From positions 155,446-219,445 of the forward strand of contig NZ_JAJHPU010000041.1 of NCBI RefSeq assembly GCF_020831405.1: DNA of 64,000 bases, written 5' to 3'. The translations under genes were made by a program, and so were the position numbers. Shown one piece after another: positions 48,907 to 57,711 of this stretch. The notes below the pieces were generated by a model. That model had not been told where the DNA came from, ran no database searches, and saw only the letters and a list, made by a program, of their open reading frames with translations. The DNA comes from Pseudomonas oryzagri (GTDB taxonomy: Bacteria; Pseudomonadota; Gammaproteobacteria; Pseudomonadales; Pseudomonadaceae). Every line of letters begins with the position of its first letter. The stretch's first letter is position 1.

Positions 48907-49007
48907 CGATGGCCTCGGCTGTCAGGCGGCGATGCCCGGCGAAGGTCCGGAGCCGCAGGCCAGAACATGATAATGCATCCGGCCCCCCGGCGGCGGGGGC
49001 GCGGCGG

Positions 49008-49033
49008 CGCCTGGCGGAGGCAGCCGCCAGGCG
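49008..49033. terminator. GC hairpin downstream of the YbhN-like gene
   Basis: A perfect 10-bp stem, CGCCTGGCGG with CCGCCAGGCG, has a six-base loop. It lies just past the end of the YbhN-like gene on the minus strand. It lacks a T-run, so termination is plausible but not certain. Confidence 0.45.
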
Positions 49034-49042
49034 TCCGGCCGG

Positions 49043-50041
49043 TCAGTCGCGCCGCTCCGGCGGGGTCGGCTGCGCGTCGCCGCCGGTGCCGCGCTTGCGG
49101 TACCACTGGTTCCATTCGAAGCCCAGCACCACCAGCAGCGACAGGGCGAACGGCAGCAGCAGGTACAGGGTGCGAAACACGATCAGCGCGGCGAGCACAT
49201 CGACGTTGGGGATATCCGGCAGCACGGAAATGAAGGTCACCTCCAGCACGCCCAGCCCGCCCGGGGCGTGGGACAGCAGGGCCAGCGAGAAGGAGGCGAG
49301 GAACGCGCCGAGCACCACCAGATAGCCGGGATTGTGCGCGGCCGGCAGGGCGAAGTAGATGATCGCCGCGGCGCAGAGCAGCTCCAGCGGGCCGGCCAGC
49401 AGCTGGCGAGTGACGATGGCCAGGCGCGGATACTCGACGTGCAGCTTGCCCAGCTTCCAGGGTTTGAAGTGGCGCCAGGAGCCGAGCACGTAGAGGCCGA
49501 TCAGCAACAGCAGCAGCACGCCGATGGCGACCGAAACGGCCGGCGGCACGTTGAGCAGCTGCTGGGGCAGGGAAGGACGCAGGATCAGCACGCAACCGCT
49601 GGTCAGCAGGGTGCCGAGGCCGAAGGTGAAGGAGCAGAAGACGATCAGCACGCCGATTTCGTAGGGGGTGAGTCCCTTGCTGCGATAGGCCCGATAGCGC
49701 ACCACCGCGCCGGAAAACACCGAGGCGCCGATGTTGTGGGCCAGGGCGTAGGTAGTGAAGGAGCACAGGGTGATGAAGCGCCAGGGGACGTGCCTGCCCA
49801 GGTGGGCGAGGGCGATGTGGTCGTACCAGGCCAGGGCGAAGTAGGCGCCCAGGGTCGCGCCGATGGCCAGCAGCCAGTTCTGTCGCGGGATGGCCTGCAG
49901 GCTGTCGGCCACTTCGTCGAGCGAGACGTTGTGCAACTCGTGATAGAGCAGGAAGCAGGACAGCACCACCGCGCCGAGGCCGATCACTGTCCAGAGCAGG
50001 TCGCTCGCTTTCAACTTCGGTTTGGCGGCGTGCTCGGACAA
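49043..50041 (-). CDS. YbhN/LPG-synthase-TM-like membrane protein
   Basis: This polytopic protein has about eight membrane segments, with LAHNIGASVFSGAVVRYRAY, FCSFTFGLG and LLSHAPGGLGVLEVTF motifs of the lysylphosphatidylglycerol synthase transmembrane family (UPF0104). It lacks the catalytic LPG synthase domain, as in E. coli YbhN. The start is uncertain: TTG at 50041 has AGGGA at good spacing (332 residues), while an in-frame GTG at 50146 (367 residues) has no ribosome site. Members are proposed to flip or handle lipids. Role here unknown. Confidence 0.82.
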   Translation of the reverse strand: MSEHAAKPKLKASDLLWTVIGLGAVVLSCFLLYHELHNVSLDEVADSLQAIPRQNWLLAIGATLGAYFALAWYDHIALAHLGRHVPWRFITLCSFTTYALAHNIGASVFSGAVVRYRAYRSKGLTPYEIGVLIVFCSFTFGLGTLLTSGCVLILRPSLPQQLLNVPPAVSVAIGVLLLLLIGLYVLGSWRHFKPWKLGKLHVEYPRLAIVTRQLLAGPLELLCAAAIIYFALPAAHNPGYLVVLGAFLASFSLALLSHAPGGLGVLEVTFISVLPDIPNVDVLAALIVFRTLYLLLPFALSLLVVLGFEWNQWYRKRGTGGDAQPTPPERRD

Positions 50042-50224
50042 TGGCTGTCCCTCATGGGCGGGGTGGCTTGACGACGGCCACGGCTCGGGCGCGTCTGCCA
50101 GGGTTTGCAGGCGCTCCGGGTGAGGCTGATGGCCGCGCAGTATCACGGAGGTGCCGTCGTGTGCTCAACCCTCCGTGGCCACGGCAGTGTAACCGGGTGT
50201 GCAGCCGCAGCGCCGCGGGGCGAC

Positions 50225-50863
50225 TCAGGCGTCCTTCTGGCGGGTGCCGAAGATCTTGTCGCCGGCATCGCCCAGCCCGGGGAGGATGTAGCCGTGCTCG
50301 TTGAGGCGCTCGTCGATCGACGCGGTGTAGACGCGCACTTCCGGGTGGGCGGCGGTCACCGCGGCGATGCCCTCCGGGGCGGCGACCAGCACCAGGGCGC
50401 GGATCTCCTTGCAGCCGGCGCGCTTGAGCATCTCGATGGTGGCGATCAGCGAGCCGCCGGTGGCCAGCATCGGGTCGACGATCATCGCCAGGCGCTGCTC
50501 GATCCCCGGCACCAGCTTCTCCAGGTAGGTCTGCGCCTCGAGGGTTTCCTCGTCGCGCGCCAGGCCTACCACGCTGACCTTGGCGCCGGGGATCAGGCTG
50601 AGCACGCCGTCGAGCATGCCGATGCCGGCGCGCAGGATCGGCACCACGGTGATCTTCTTGCCGGCGATGCGCTCGACCTTGACCGCGCCGCACCAGCCCT
50701 CGATGGTCTCGTCCTCCAGCGGCAGGTCCTGGGTGGCCTCGTAGGTCAGCAGGGCGCCCAGTTCCTGGGCCAGTTCGCGGAAATTCTTCGTACTGATGTC
50801 GGCGCGGCGCATCAGGCCGAGCTTGTGGCGGATCAGCGGATGGCGAATCTCGTGCACGGGCAT
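50225..50863 (-). CDS. upp: Uracil phosphoribosyltransferase
   Basis: Upp salvages uracil to UMP using PRPP. The 212-residue protein has the family length, the PRPP loop [11 protein letters not shown], and the C-terminal uracil-binding segment [12 protein letters not shown]. It is divergent from hpt with 172 bases between starts, so two salvage enzymes share one regulatory gap. The uracil permease gene uraA, often linked to upp, is not next to it here. Confidence 0.97.
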   Translation of the reverse strand: MPVHEIRHPLIRHKLGLMRRADISTKNFRELAQELGALLTYEATQDLPLEDETIEGWCGAVKVERIAGKKITVVPILRAGIGMLDGVLSLIPGAKVSVVGLARDEETLEAQTYLEKLVPGIEQRLAMIVDPMLATGGSLIATIEMLKRAGCKEIRALVLVAAPEGIAAVTAAHPEVRVYTASIDERLNEHGYILPGLGDAGDKIFGTRQKDA

Positions 50864-51035
50864 GGCTGGGGAGTCTCCGACGAAACGGGGCGAGGTGGCA
50901 TAGAGTAAAGCATCCGCCACGGGCGGCCGAGGGCCGCGCCGCGGCCGCCCGCCGAGGGTTGCCGGATGGCCGGCGGGCCAGTACCTTTCGCCCCCTTGCC
51001 GGCCCGCACCGGGCCCACTCACCGGGAGACCTGCC

Positions 51036-51593
51036 ATGTCCGTCGATCTCGCCCATATCCGCCAGGTGATGGCGGAAGCCGACCGCCTGTACACCGCCGA
51101 GGAGCTGGACGCCGCCATCGCGCGCATGGCCGCAGCGATCAACCGCGACCTGGGCGAGCGCAACCCGCTGGTGTTCTGTGTGATGAACGGCGGGCTGATC
51201 TTCGCCGGCAAGCTGCTGCCGCAGCTCGACTTCCCGCTCGAGCTGTCCTACCTGCACGCCACCCGCTACCGCGGCGAAACCAGCGGCGGCGAGCTGTTCT
51301 GGAAGGCCAAGCCGGAGGTGTCGCTGATCGACCGCGACGTGCTGATCGTCGACGACATCTTCGACGAGGGCCACACCCTGGCCGCCATCGTCGACTACTG
51401 CCGGCACGCCGGCGCGCGCGCGGTGCATACCGCGGTGCTGATCGACAAGGAACACGACCGCAAGGCGCGCCCCGATATGAACGCCGACTACGTCGGCCTG
51501 CCCTGCGTCGATCGCTACATCTTCGGCTACGGCATGGACTACAAGGGCTACTGGCGCAACGCGCCGGGGATCTTCGCGGTCAAGGGCATGTGA
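51036..51593 (+). CDS. hpt: Hypoxanthine-guanine phosphoribosyltransferase
   Basis: This 185-residue type I phosphoribosyltransferase recycles hypoxanthine and guanine with PRPP. The PRPP-binding motif is [13 protein letters not shown] and the base-binding C-terminal region contains [15 protein letters not shown]. It opens [18 protein letters not shown], and GGGAGA precedes the ATG. An intergenic repeat follows the stop. Confidence 0.94.
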   Translation: MSVDLAHIRQVMAEADRLYTAEELDAAIARMAAAINRDLGERNPLVFCVMNGGLIFAGKLLPQLDFPLELSYLHATRYRGETSGGELFWKAKPEVSLIDRDVLIVDDIFDEGHTLAAIVDYCRHAGARAVHTAVLIDKEHDRKARPDMNADYVGLPCVDRYIFGYGMDYKGYWRNAPGIFAVKGM

Positions 51594-51605
51594 TCACCTT
51601 GTGCA

Positions 51606-51715
51606 GGGTGGGTTAGCCGCGCCGCGGCGTAACCCGCCATCGCGACCGCAGGTCGCGCATGGCCATGCCAAGCCTGCGGCTTGGTCGGTGGGTTACGGCC
51701 TGTGGCCTAACCCCC
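51606..51715. repeat. Inverted intergenic repeat between hpt and the SulP gene
   Basis: This block is built from inverted copies: GGGTTAGCCGCG (about 51610-51621) faces CGCGGCGTAACCC, and GCGACC-GCA-GGTCGC follows. CCAAGCC-TGC-GGCTTGG and GGTTACGGCC with GGCCTAACC come next. It looks like the GGGTTA-type repeats common between Pseudomonas genes. It ends at the stop of the convergent SulP gene. Confidence 0.6.
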
Positions 51716-53461
51716 CTACACGGAGCCGGCGACCGCCGGCTCCGCCTGCTCTTCCCGCCCCTCCAGCCAGCGCAGCGCCTTGCCGCGTGCCTGCTCCAGA
51801 TCGTGCACGTAGGCCAGCTGGTGGTTGTGCCGGTGGATGCCGGCGCGGCGCAGCTGCAGGCGTACCCGCGAGCTGGTGCCGCTGAAGATCAGCCCCACGC
51901 CGTGGTGGCGGTAGTCGCGCAGCACGGTGTCCAGCGCCGCCAGGGCGGTCATGTCCAGGAGCGGCACCGCGCTCAGATCGACGATCACCACCTTCACCCC
52001 CGGCGTGAAGCGGCGCAGGGTGTTCAGCGCCTTCTCCGCCGCGCCGAAGAACAGCGGCCCGCGGATCGCGTAGGCCGCCACATGCTCGGGCAGGTCGCCG
52101 AGCGCCTGGTGGAAGTGGCGCGGCAAGGGCGCGGCGTCGGTCAGCGCGCTCATCTGGCGGATGAACAGCCCGGCGGCCAGCAGCAGGCCGGCGCCCACCG
52201 CCAGCACCATGTCGAAGGCCACGGTCAGCACCAGGCAGGTGAGCAGCACCAGCACGTCGCTACGCGGGGCGATGCGCAGGGTGTGGACCACGTGCGGCGC
52301 CTCGGCCATGTTCCACGCCACCATCAGCAGCAGCGCGGCCAGCGCGGCCATCGGCAGATAGCTGAACAGCGGCGCGAGCAGCAGCATCGCGGCCAGCACC
52401 ACGCCGGCGTGGACGATCGCCGCCAGCGGCGAAAAGGCGCCGGCGCGCACGCTGGCGGCGCTGCGGGCGATGGCCGCGGTGGCGGTGATGCCGCCGAACA
52501 GCGGCGCCACCAGGTTGCCGATGCCCTGGCCGATCAGCTCGCCATTGGGATCGTGCTTGCTGCCGGTCATGCCGTCGGCGACCACCGCGCAGAGCAGCGA
52601 TTCGATGGCGCCGAGCATGGCGATGGCCATCGCCGGGGCGAGCAGCTCGCGGATCAGGTTGAGGCTCAGCGGCGCCGCGTCCGGCAGTTGCCAGGGCAGG
52701 GCGAAGCCCGGCAGGTAGGGCGGGATGCCCGGATGGGCGACGCCGTCCGCCAGATAGCTGAAGCGCTCGCCGAGGGTGGCGACCGGCAGGCCTCCGAATT
52801 CCAGCAGCAGGGCGAGCAGGGTGCCGACCGCCAGCGCGGCGAGGTGGCCCGGCACCCGGGGGACCAGGCGCGGCCAGGCGATCAGCACGCCGAGGGTGCA
52901 GGCGGCGACCAGCGCATCGCCGGCATGCGCGCTCGGCAGGGCGCGCAGCAGGTTGAACATCTGTTCGGGGAAGTGCGCGGCGCTGGCGGTCACGGTCAGT
53001 CCGAGGACGTCCTTGAGCTGCAGGCCGGCGATGACGATGCCGATGCCGGCGGTGAAGCCGAGGGTCACCGGGTAGGGCACGAACTCGATCAGCCGGCCGG
53101 CCTTGAGCAGGCCGAGGGCGATGAGGATCAGTCCGGCGAGCATGCTGCACAGCAGCAGCCCGGACAGGCCGTGCTGCTGGACGATGGGCAGCAGGATCAC
53201 CACGAAGGCGGCGGTGGGACCGGAAATATTGAAGCGCGAGCCGCCGGTGAGGGCGATCAGGGGCGCGGCGATCAGCACGGTGTACAGGCCGTGCTGCGGC
53301 GGCGCGCCGACCGCGATGGCCAGCGCCATGGCCAGCGGGATGGCGATGATGCCGACGGTCAGGCCGGCGAGCAGGTCGCCGCGCAGGGCCTGGCGGCCGT
53401 AGCCGGCGAGCAGGGCCTGGCGCCAGGCGGTGAACAGTGGAACGCGGGCGAGTCGGGACAT
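51716..53461 (-). CDS. SulP-family anion transporter with STAS domain
   Basis: This 581-residue protein has about 11-14 membrane segments (about residues 20-410) with GDLLAGLTVGIIAIPLAMA and the NISGPTAAF signature. A cytoplasmic STAS domain follows (about 440-555, with VVIVDLSAVPLLDMTALAAL). SulP proteins move sulfate, bicarbonate or C4-dicarboxylates (DauA). Substrate is not clear from sequence, and no carbonic anhydrase or sulfur gene is adjacent. Length and domain order are normal. The start ATG at 53461 is followed by MSRLARVPLFTAW. Confidence 0.9.
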   Translation of the reverse strand: MSRLARVPLFTAWRQALLAGYGRQALRGDLLAGLTVGIIAIPLAMALAIAVGAPPQHGLYTVLIAAPLIALTGGSRFNISGPTAAFVVILLPIVQQHGLSGLLLCSMLAGLILIALGLLKAGRLIEFVPYPVTLGFTAGIGIVIAGLQLKDVLGLTVTASAAHFPEQMFNLLRALPSAHAGDALVAACTLGVLIAWPRLVPRVPGHLAALAVGTLLALLLEFGGLPVATLGERFSYLADGVAHPGIPPYLPGFALPWQLPDAAPLSLNLIRELLAPAMAIAMLGAIESLLCAVVADGMTGSKHDPNGELIGQGIGNLVAPLFGGITATAAIARSAASVRAGAFSPLAAIVHAGVVLAAMLLLAPLFSYLPMAALAALLLMVAWNMAEAPHVVHTLRIAPRSDVLVLLTCLVLTVAFDMVLAVGAGLLLAAGLFIRQMSALTDAAPLPRHFHQALGDLPEHVAAYAIRGPLFFGAAEKALNTLRRFTPGVKVVIVDLSAVPLLDMTALAALDTVLRDYRHHGVGLIFSGTSSRVRLQLRRAGIHRHNHQLAYVHDLEQARGKALRWLEGREEQAEPAVAGSV

Positions 53462-53595
53462 TCTTGTACTCCGTTTTATTTCCCCACTGTCTGGCAGGGT
53501 AAGCCGTTTGTCGGTGAGCGGCTATCGGACGGAGGTGGAATACGCGAGCGGGTCGACGCGGGATGACCAGGTCGCCATCCCGCATCAGGCGCCGG

Positions 53596-54192
53596 TCAGC
53601 CGACCAGGCCGCTGAGCTTGGCGGCGTGCCAGGCCGCGTAGCCGGCCAGGGCCAGGAAGCACAGCGCGGAGACGCGGTGGATCAGCGTCATCGGCAGCTT
53701 GTCGGCGGAGAAGTGCGCGGCCAGCACCACCGGCACGTTGGCGATCATCATCCCCAGGGTGGTGCCGGCCACCACCAGCCAGAAGTACTCGTACTGCGCG
53801 GCCAGCATCACCGTGGCGATCTGCGTCTTGTCGCCCATCTCGGCGAGGAAGAAGGCGATCAAGGTGGTGAGGAACGGCCCGTAGCGCTTGAAGTGCGAGG
53901 CCTCGTCTTCTTCGTCGATCTGGTCGGGCACCAGCATCCAGGCGGCGACGGCGAGGAAGCTGGCGGCGAGGACCCAGCTCAGGGTGGCTTCGCTGAAGAA
54001 CGAGGCGACCCACTTGCCCAGCGCGCCGGCGGCGAAATGGTTGGCGATGGTGGCGGCGAGGATGCCCCAGATGATCGGCCAGGGCTTGCGGAACCGGGCG
54101 GCGAGAAGCAGGGCGAGCAGCTGGGTCTTGTCGCCGATTTCGGCGAGGGCCACGAGGCCGGTGGGGACGAACAGGGATTGCAGGGCTTCCAT
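53596..54192 (-). CDS. GDT1/UPF0016 (MneA-like) manganese exporter
   Basis: This 198-residue protein has six membrane segments in two repeated halves. Each half carries the family motif EIGDKTQ or EMGDKTQ (VALAEIGDKTQLLALLLAA and FFLAEMGDKTQIATVMLAA), and an acidic loop lies between. GDT1/UPF0016 members export Mn2+ (MneA in Vibrio) or move Ca2+/Mn2+. The yybP-ykoY-type riboswitch upstream supports Mn2+ export. I use ATG 54192 (MEALQSLFVPTGL). ATG 54204 adds four residues. Neither has a strong ribosome site, which may be part of the riboswitch control. Confidence 0.92.
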   Translation of the reverse strand: MEALQSLFVPTGLVALAEIGDKTQLLALLLAARFRKPWPIIWGILAATIANHFAAGALGKWVASFFSEATLSWVLAASFLAVAAWMLVPDQIDEEDEASHFKRYGPFLTTLIAFFLAEMGDKTQIATVMLAAQYEYFWLVVAGTTLGMMIANVPVVLAAHFSADKLPMTLIHRVSALCFLALAGYAAWHAAKLSGLVG

Positions 54193-54314
54193 CGGATAAT
54201 CCATAGGGGGCGGGTCGACAAAGACATGACACGCACAGCCTGCCCGCCCCGGGTCGGCTCGTGAGTGTCATGAGTCTTGTCAAACCGCGGCGCCGGCGGG
54301 GCCGGTGCGGGTTG

Positions 54315-54401
54315 TGCGCGCCATGGTCTGCGGACCAAGTATGTTGACGCGCACGCCGCCGAATCGCTCGGCGACAGACTACTCCCTCAGGACGGCGCGC
54401 A
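54315..54401 (-). promoter_or_regulatory. yybP-ykoY-type manganese riboswitch
   Basis: Reading the minus strand, the conserved segments appear in order: GGGAGTAG (54381-54388), an intervening hairpin, GTCAACATACT (about 54337-54347), and a TGGTC-CGCA-GACCA hairpin. The element is closed by an eight-base P1 helix, TGCGCGCC (54394-54401) with GGCGCGCA (54315-54322). These are the hallmark loops of the Mn2+-sensing yybP-ykoY class. An imperfect GC hairpin ending in GGTTT lies just downstream (about 54283-54313), and another hairpin precedes the start codon. Mn2+ should turn on the exporter gene. Confidence 0.85.
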
Positions 54402-54432
54402 TTGTGCCCAAGCGGGATGAGGCAGGCAAGGC

Positions 54433-54593
54433 GTAGGGTGGATGGCCACCCCGTGGAAAACGACCGCAGGTCTTTTTCACCGTTGGCGTTGGGGTGGAAC
54501 AGGAGCTGGCGGAAAGTCGCTGCACGAGTTTTCCAGCCTACGGACTGCGTTGCCGGGTGGTGGACAAGGCTGCGCCGTTGTCCACCCTACGGA
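54433..54593. repeat. Intergenic repeat bounded by inverted GTAGGGTGGA ends
   Basis: The block starts GTAGGGTGGA and ends TCCACCCTAC, with internal inverted pieces (GGAAAACGACC/GTTTTCC). It fills the gap between rsmC and the manganese riboswitch, which together account for all 392 bases between the two genes. A shorter copy of the same ends occurs at 55724-55755. Confidence 0.6.
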
Positions 54594-54596
54594 AGA

Positions 54597-55595
54597 TCAG
54601 ACGCGGCGCGCCGAATAGATGCGGAAGCCGTCGCGCTCGGCGAGCACCCGGCAGGGGCCGAGGTGCTTCTCGATCAGCGGCGCGTACTTGAGGAAGCTGT
54701 TGGCCACCAGGCGCAGCTCGCCGCCCGGGCGCAGATGGGCGGCGGCCTCGCGCAGCAGCTGTTCGGTGGCGTGGTAGTCGGTGTGCACGCCCTGATGGAA
54801 CGGCGGGTTGCTGACGATGGCGGCCAGTCCGCCCGGCGCGTCCTGGATGCCGCGGCCGGCCTGCACTGTGCCGGCCAGGCCATTGGCGGCCAGGGTGAGG
54901 CGGCTGCTGGCCACCGCGAAGGCATCGACGTCGAGCAGGTGCAGCGCGCTGTGCGGATAGCGGCGCTGCAGGGCGGCGCCCAGCACCCCGGCGCCGCAGC
55001 CGAAGTCGAGCATCTCGCCCTGCGGCAGGTCGCCCAGGTGTTCCAGCAGCAGGCGCGAACCGACGTCCAGGCGGCCGTGGCTGAACACCCCGGGCAGGCT
55101 GACCACCTGCAGTTCGCCATCTTCGCTGGCCACCGGATAGCGGCGGGCGAGGGCGTCGAGATCCGGCGCGGCGGGCGGGTTGTCCACCGTCACCTGCCAC
55201 AGCTGGCAGTGGCGCGCGCTGTCCAGCTTGCGCGGCCGGCCGAAGGGTTCCAGCTGTTTGGCGGCGCGCTCTATGCCCCCGCGCTTCTCGCCGACCAGGT
55301 ACAGCGGTGCGCCGGGCAGGCGCGCGGCCAGGGCGGCGAGCAGGTAGTCGGTCAGCTCGCGCGACTTGGGCAGAAACAGCACGGCGGCGGCGAACGCCTG
55401 CGCCGGCGCGGCGGTGCCGAATTGGCAGCGTCCGGGATAGCGCGCTTCCACGCCGCTGTGCTCGTCCCACAGCCAGCTCCAGCCATGGGCCTCGGGCAGT
55501 TCGCCGAGCAGGCCGTCGGCCGGCAGGCCGGCGAGCAGCACATCGCCTTCGAACAGCTCGGCCTGACGCAACAGCACTTCGCTACGCGGATCCAT
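54597..55595 (-). CDS. rsmC: 16S rRNA m2G1207 methyltransferase
   Basis: RsmC methylates guanine 1207 of 16S rRNA. The 332-residue protein has the two-domain layout: an N-terminal catalytically inactive half (about 1-165) and a C-terminal SAM-dependent half. That half has [12 protein letters not shown] (motif I) and SNPPFHQG (motif IV). I chose ATG 55595 because GGAGG lies five bases before it. A GTG six bases earlier is also in frame. In P. aeruginosa rsmC and hprA are also neighbours, as I recall. Confidence 0.94.
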   Translation of the reverse strand: MDPRSEVLLRQAELFEGDVLLAGLPADGLLGELPEAHGWSWLWDEHSGVEARYPGRCQFGTAAPAQAFAAAVLFLPKSRELTDYLLAALAARLPGAPLYLVGEKRGGIERAAKQLEPFGRPRKLDSARHCQLWQVTVDNPPAAPDLDALARRYPVASEDGELQVVSLPGVFSHGRLDVGSRLLLEHLGDLPQGEMLDFGCGAGVLGAALQRRYPHSALHLLDVDAFAVASSRLTLAANGLAGTVQAGRGIQDAPGGLAAIVSNPPFHQGVHTDYHATEQLLREAAAHLRPGGELRLVANSFLKYAPLIEKHLGPCRVLAERDGFRIYSARRV

Positions 55596-55679
55596 GGACA
55601 CCTCCGGAACAAAAGGGCGGGCAGCTTAGGCAAAGGCCCGGCGGCTGGCAAACCATTGGCGCAGGGCCCGCGCCTGCAG

Positions 55680-55922
55680 AGGCGAATTCATTCGCCATGG
55701 CAAGGTGCAATCGTTTAGCGGCGTAGGGTGGACAACGACCGCAGATCTTGTCCACCACGGGGCCGGTTGTGCAGCGATCCGCCGCCGATTACCTACGGCG
55801 GGAAATGCCTGGGGCATTTTCCCCCCTACAAGACGAGCACACCATTGGCGCCGAGTCCGCTCCTGTAGGGGCGAATTCATTCGCCGACGCGGCCCCGTCA
55901 GGCGAATGAATTCGTCCCTACG
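55680..55922. repeat. Cluster of intergenic inverted repeats between rsmC and the dehydrogenase
   Basis: This 336-base gene-free gap (55596-55931) is mostly repeats. GGCGAATTCATTCGCC occurs at about 55681-55696. GTAGGGGCGAATTCATTCGCC (55865-55885) faces the inverted GGCGAATGAATTCGTCCCTACG (55901-55922). Between them lie GTGGACAA (55728-55735) with TTGTCCAC (55748-55755) and an AAATGCC-TGGG-GCATTT hairpin (about 55802-55818). Three members of one repeat family in one gap is unusual density. I see no gene here. Confidence 0.65.
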
Positions 55923-55931
55923 AAATCATCG

Positions 55932-56888
55932 TCAGGACACCACCCGCATCGGTTTGCCGGCGGCGAAGGCCGCGGCGTTTTCGGCCAGCTGGCCGACGAT
56001 GCGCTGGCGCGCCTCGCGACTGCCCCAGGCGCTGTGCGGAGTGACGATCAGGCGCGGCACATCGGGCGCCAGCAGCGGGTTGTCGTCGCGGGGCGGCTCG
56101 ACGCTGAGCACGTCGGTGGCCGCGCCGCCGAGATGGCCGGCGCGCAGGGCGTCGGCCAGCGCCTGTTCGTCGACCAGGCCACCGCGCGCGGTGTTGACCA
56201 GGAAGGCGCCGGGCTTCATCAGGGCGAGCTCGCGGGCGCCGATCAGATTGTGTGTCTCGGTGGTCAGCGGGCAGTGCAGGGTCAGGGCGTCGACCTGCGG
56301 CAGCAGCTCGGCGAGCGGCAGGCGGCCGTCGGCCGCCGGACGGCCCGGCAGCAGGCCGAGCAGCACATGCATGCCGAAGGCGCGCGCCAATTGCGCCACC
56401 GCACCGCCCAACTCGCCGTGGCCGAGCAGGCCGAGCGTCTTGCCCTCCAGTTCAACGATCGGGAAGTCGAGCAGGCAGAATTGGCTGGCCCGCTGCCAGC
56501 GCCCGGCGCGCACCGCAGCCTGGTAGTCGGGCAGGCGGGTGGCCAGGGCGAGCAGCAGCATCAGGGTGTGCTGGGCCACCGACGGGGTGCCGTAGCCCTG
56601 GCAGTTGCACACGGTGACGCCGTGGGCGCGGGCGGCGACCAGATCGACGTTGTTGGTGCCGGTGGCGGCAATCAGCACCAATTTGAGTTCGGGGCAGGCG
56701 GCGAAGGTGGCGGCGTCCAGCCGGACCTTGTTGCTGATCGCCACCTGCGCGCCGGCCAGACGCTCGGCGACCTGCTCGGGGGCGGTCTGCGCGTGCAGCA
56801 CCAGCTCGTCGAACACCGCGTGCAGCGGCGCGAGGTCGAGGTCGCCGAGGTCGAGGGAGGGATGGTCGAGGAATACGGCTCGGGTCAT
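55932..56888 (-). CDS. hprA: D-2-hydroxyacid dehydrogenase (HprA-like)
   Basis: This 318-residue NAD(P)-dependent enzyme is of the glycerate/hydroxypyruvate reductase type. It has the nucleotide-binding GHGELG (157-161 region) and the catalytic set R235 (NTARGG), E264 (SVEPP) and H285 (TPHSAWGS). The strand end after the fingerprint reads HVLLGLLPGRPA, with no Asp, so NADP use is possible. It would reduce hydroxypyruvate or glyoxylate. It ends beside a repeat cluster and is divergent from the LysE gene. Confidence 0.88.
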   Translation of the reverse strand: MTRAVFLDHPSLDLGDLDLAPLHAVFDELVLHAQTAPEQVAERLAGAQVAISNKVRLDAATFAACPELKLVLIAATGTNNVDLVAARAHGVTVCNCQGYGTPSVAQHTLMLLLALATRLPDYQAAVRAGRWQRASQFCLLDFPIVELEGKTLGLLGHGELGGAVAQLARAFGMHVLLGLLPGRPAADGRLPLAELLPQVDALTLHCPLTTETHNLIGARELALMKPGAFLVNTARGGLVDEQALADALRAGHLGGAATDVLSVEPPRDDNPLLAPDVPRLIVTPHSAWGSREARQRIVGQLAENAAAFAAGKPMRVVS

Positions 56889-57008
56889 GGGACGGTCCTT
56901 GGGCGGGAGCGGCGCGACCGACAGGCGCGCTATTATCGGCGCAGCCTAGCGGAAAGGGCCGGGCGAGGGCAGCCCGCCCACCCCTTCAAGCCTGCCAAGG
57001 AGCCCCGC

Positions 57009-57638
57009 ATGTACTGGACGGAATTTCTCACCGTGGCGCTCGTCCACCTGCTCGCCGTGGCCAGCCCCGGCCCGGATTTCGCCGTGGTGATCCGCGAGAG
57101 CGTCAGCCATGGTCGGCGCGCCGGCATCTTCACCGCCCTGGGCGTCGGCTGCGCGATCTTCCTGCACGTCGCCTATTCGCTGCTCGGCATCGGCCTGATC
57201 GTCTCGCAGTCGCTGGTGCTGTTCTCCCTGCTCAAGTGGCTGGCGGCGGCCTACCTGCTGTATATCGGCTTCCGCGCGCTGCGTGCCCGGCCGGCCGATC
57301 CGGCGGCGTTCGAGGCGCTGGCCGACGGCAGCGCGCGCAGCGGTCGCGGCGCCTTCGCCACGGGCTTTCTGACCAACGCGCTGAACCCCAAGGCCACGCT
57401 GTTCTTCCTGTCGCTGTTCAGCGTGGTGATCGACCCGCACACCCCGCGGCTGATCCAGGCCGGCTACGGCCTCTACCTGGCCGGCGCCACCGCGGTGTTC
57501 TTCTGCGCAGTGGCGCTGCTGTTCAGCCAGTCTCGGGTGCGCGCCGGCTTCGCCCGCCTGGGCCACTGGTTCGACCGGGTGATGGGCGCGGTGCTGGTTG
57601 CCCTCGGCGTGCGCCTGGCGCTCAGCGAGGTGGGATAA
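57009..57638 (+). CDS. LysE/RhtB-family amino-acid exporter
   Basis: This 209-residue protein has about six membrane segments with the family signature SPGPDFAVVIRESVSHGRRAG at the N-terminus and LNPKATLFFLSLFS in the middle. Such proteins export amino acids such as homoserine, threonine or lysine. The ATG at 57009 gives MYWTEFLTVALVHLLAVASP. The substrate cannot be assigned. An inverted repeat follows it. Confidence 0.92.
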   Translation: MYWTEFLTVALVHLLAVASPGPDFAVVIRESVSHGRRAGIFTALGVGCAIFLHVAYSLLGIGLIVSQSLVLFSLLKWLAAAYLLYIGFRALRARPADPAAFEALADGSARSGRGAFATGFLTNALNPKATLFFLSLFSVVIDPHTPRLIQAGYGLYLAGATAVFFCAVALLFSQSRVRAGFARLGHWFDRVMGAVLVALGVRLALSEVG

Positions 57639-57647
57639 GACAGTGGC

Positions 57648-57705
57648 GGTGCGCACAGCGCACCCTACGGGCCTCTGCGGCCGGGCAGGGTGCGCCGTGC
57701 GCACC
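57648..57705. repeat. Inverted repeat between lysE-type gene and thiolase gene
   Basis: GGTGCGCACAGCGCACCC (57648-57665) faces GGGTGCGCCGTGCGCACC (57688-57705), forming a long imperfect hairpin. It fills the gap between two convergent genes and probably stops transcription from both sides. Confidence 0.6.
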
Positions 57706-57711
57706 AGCCCT

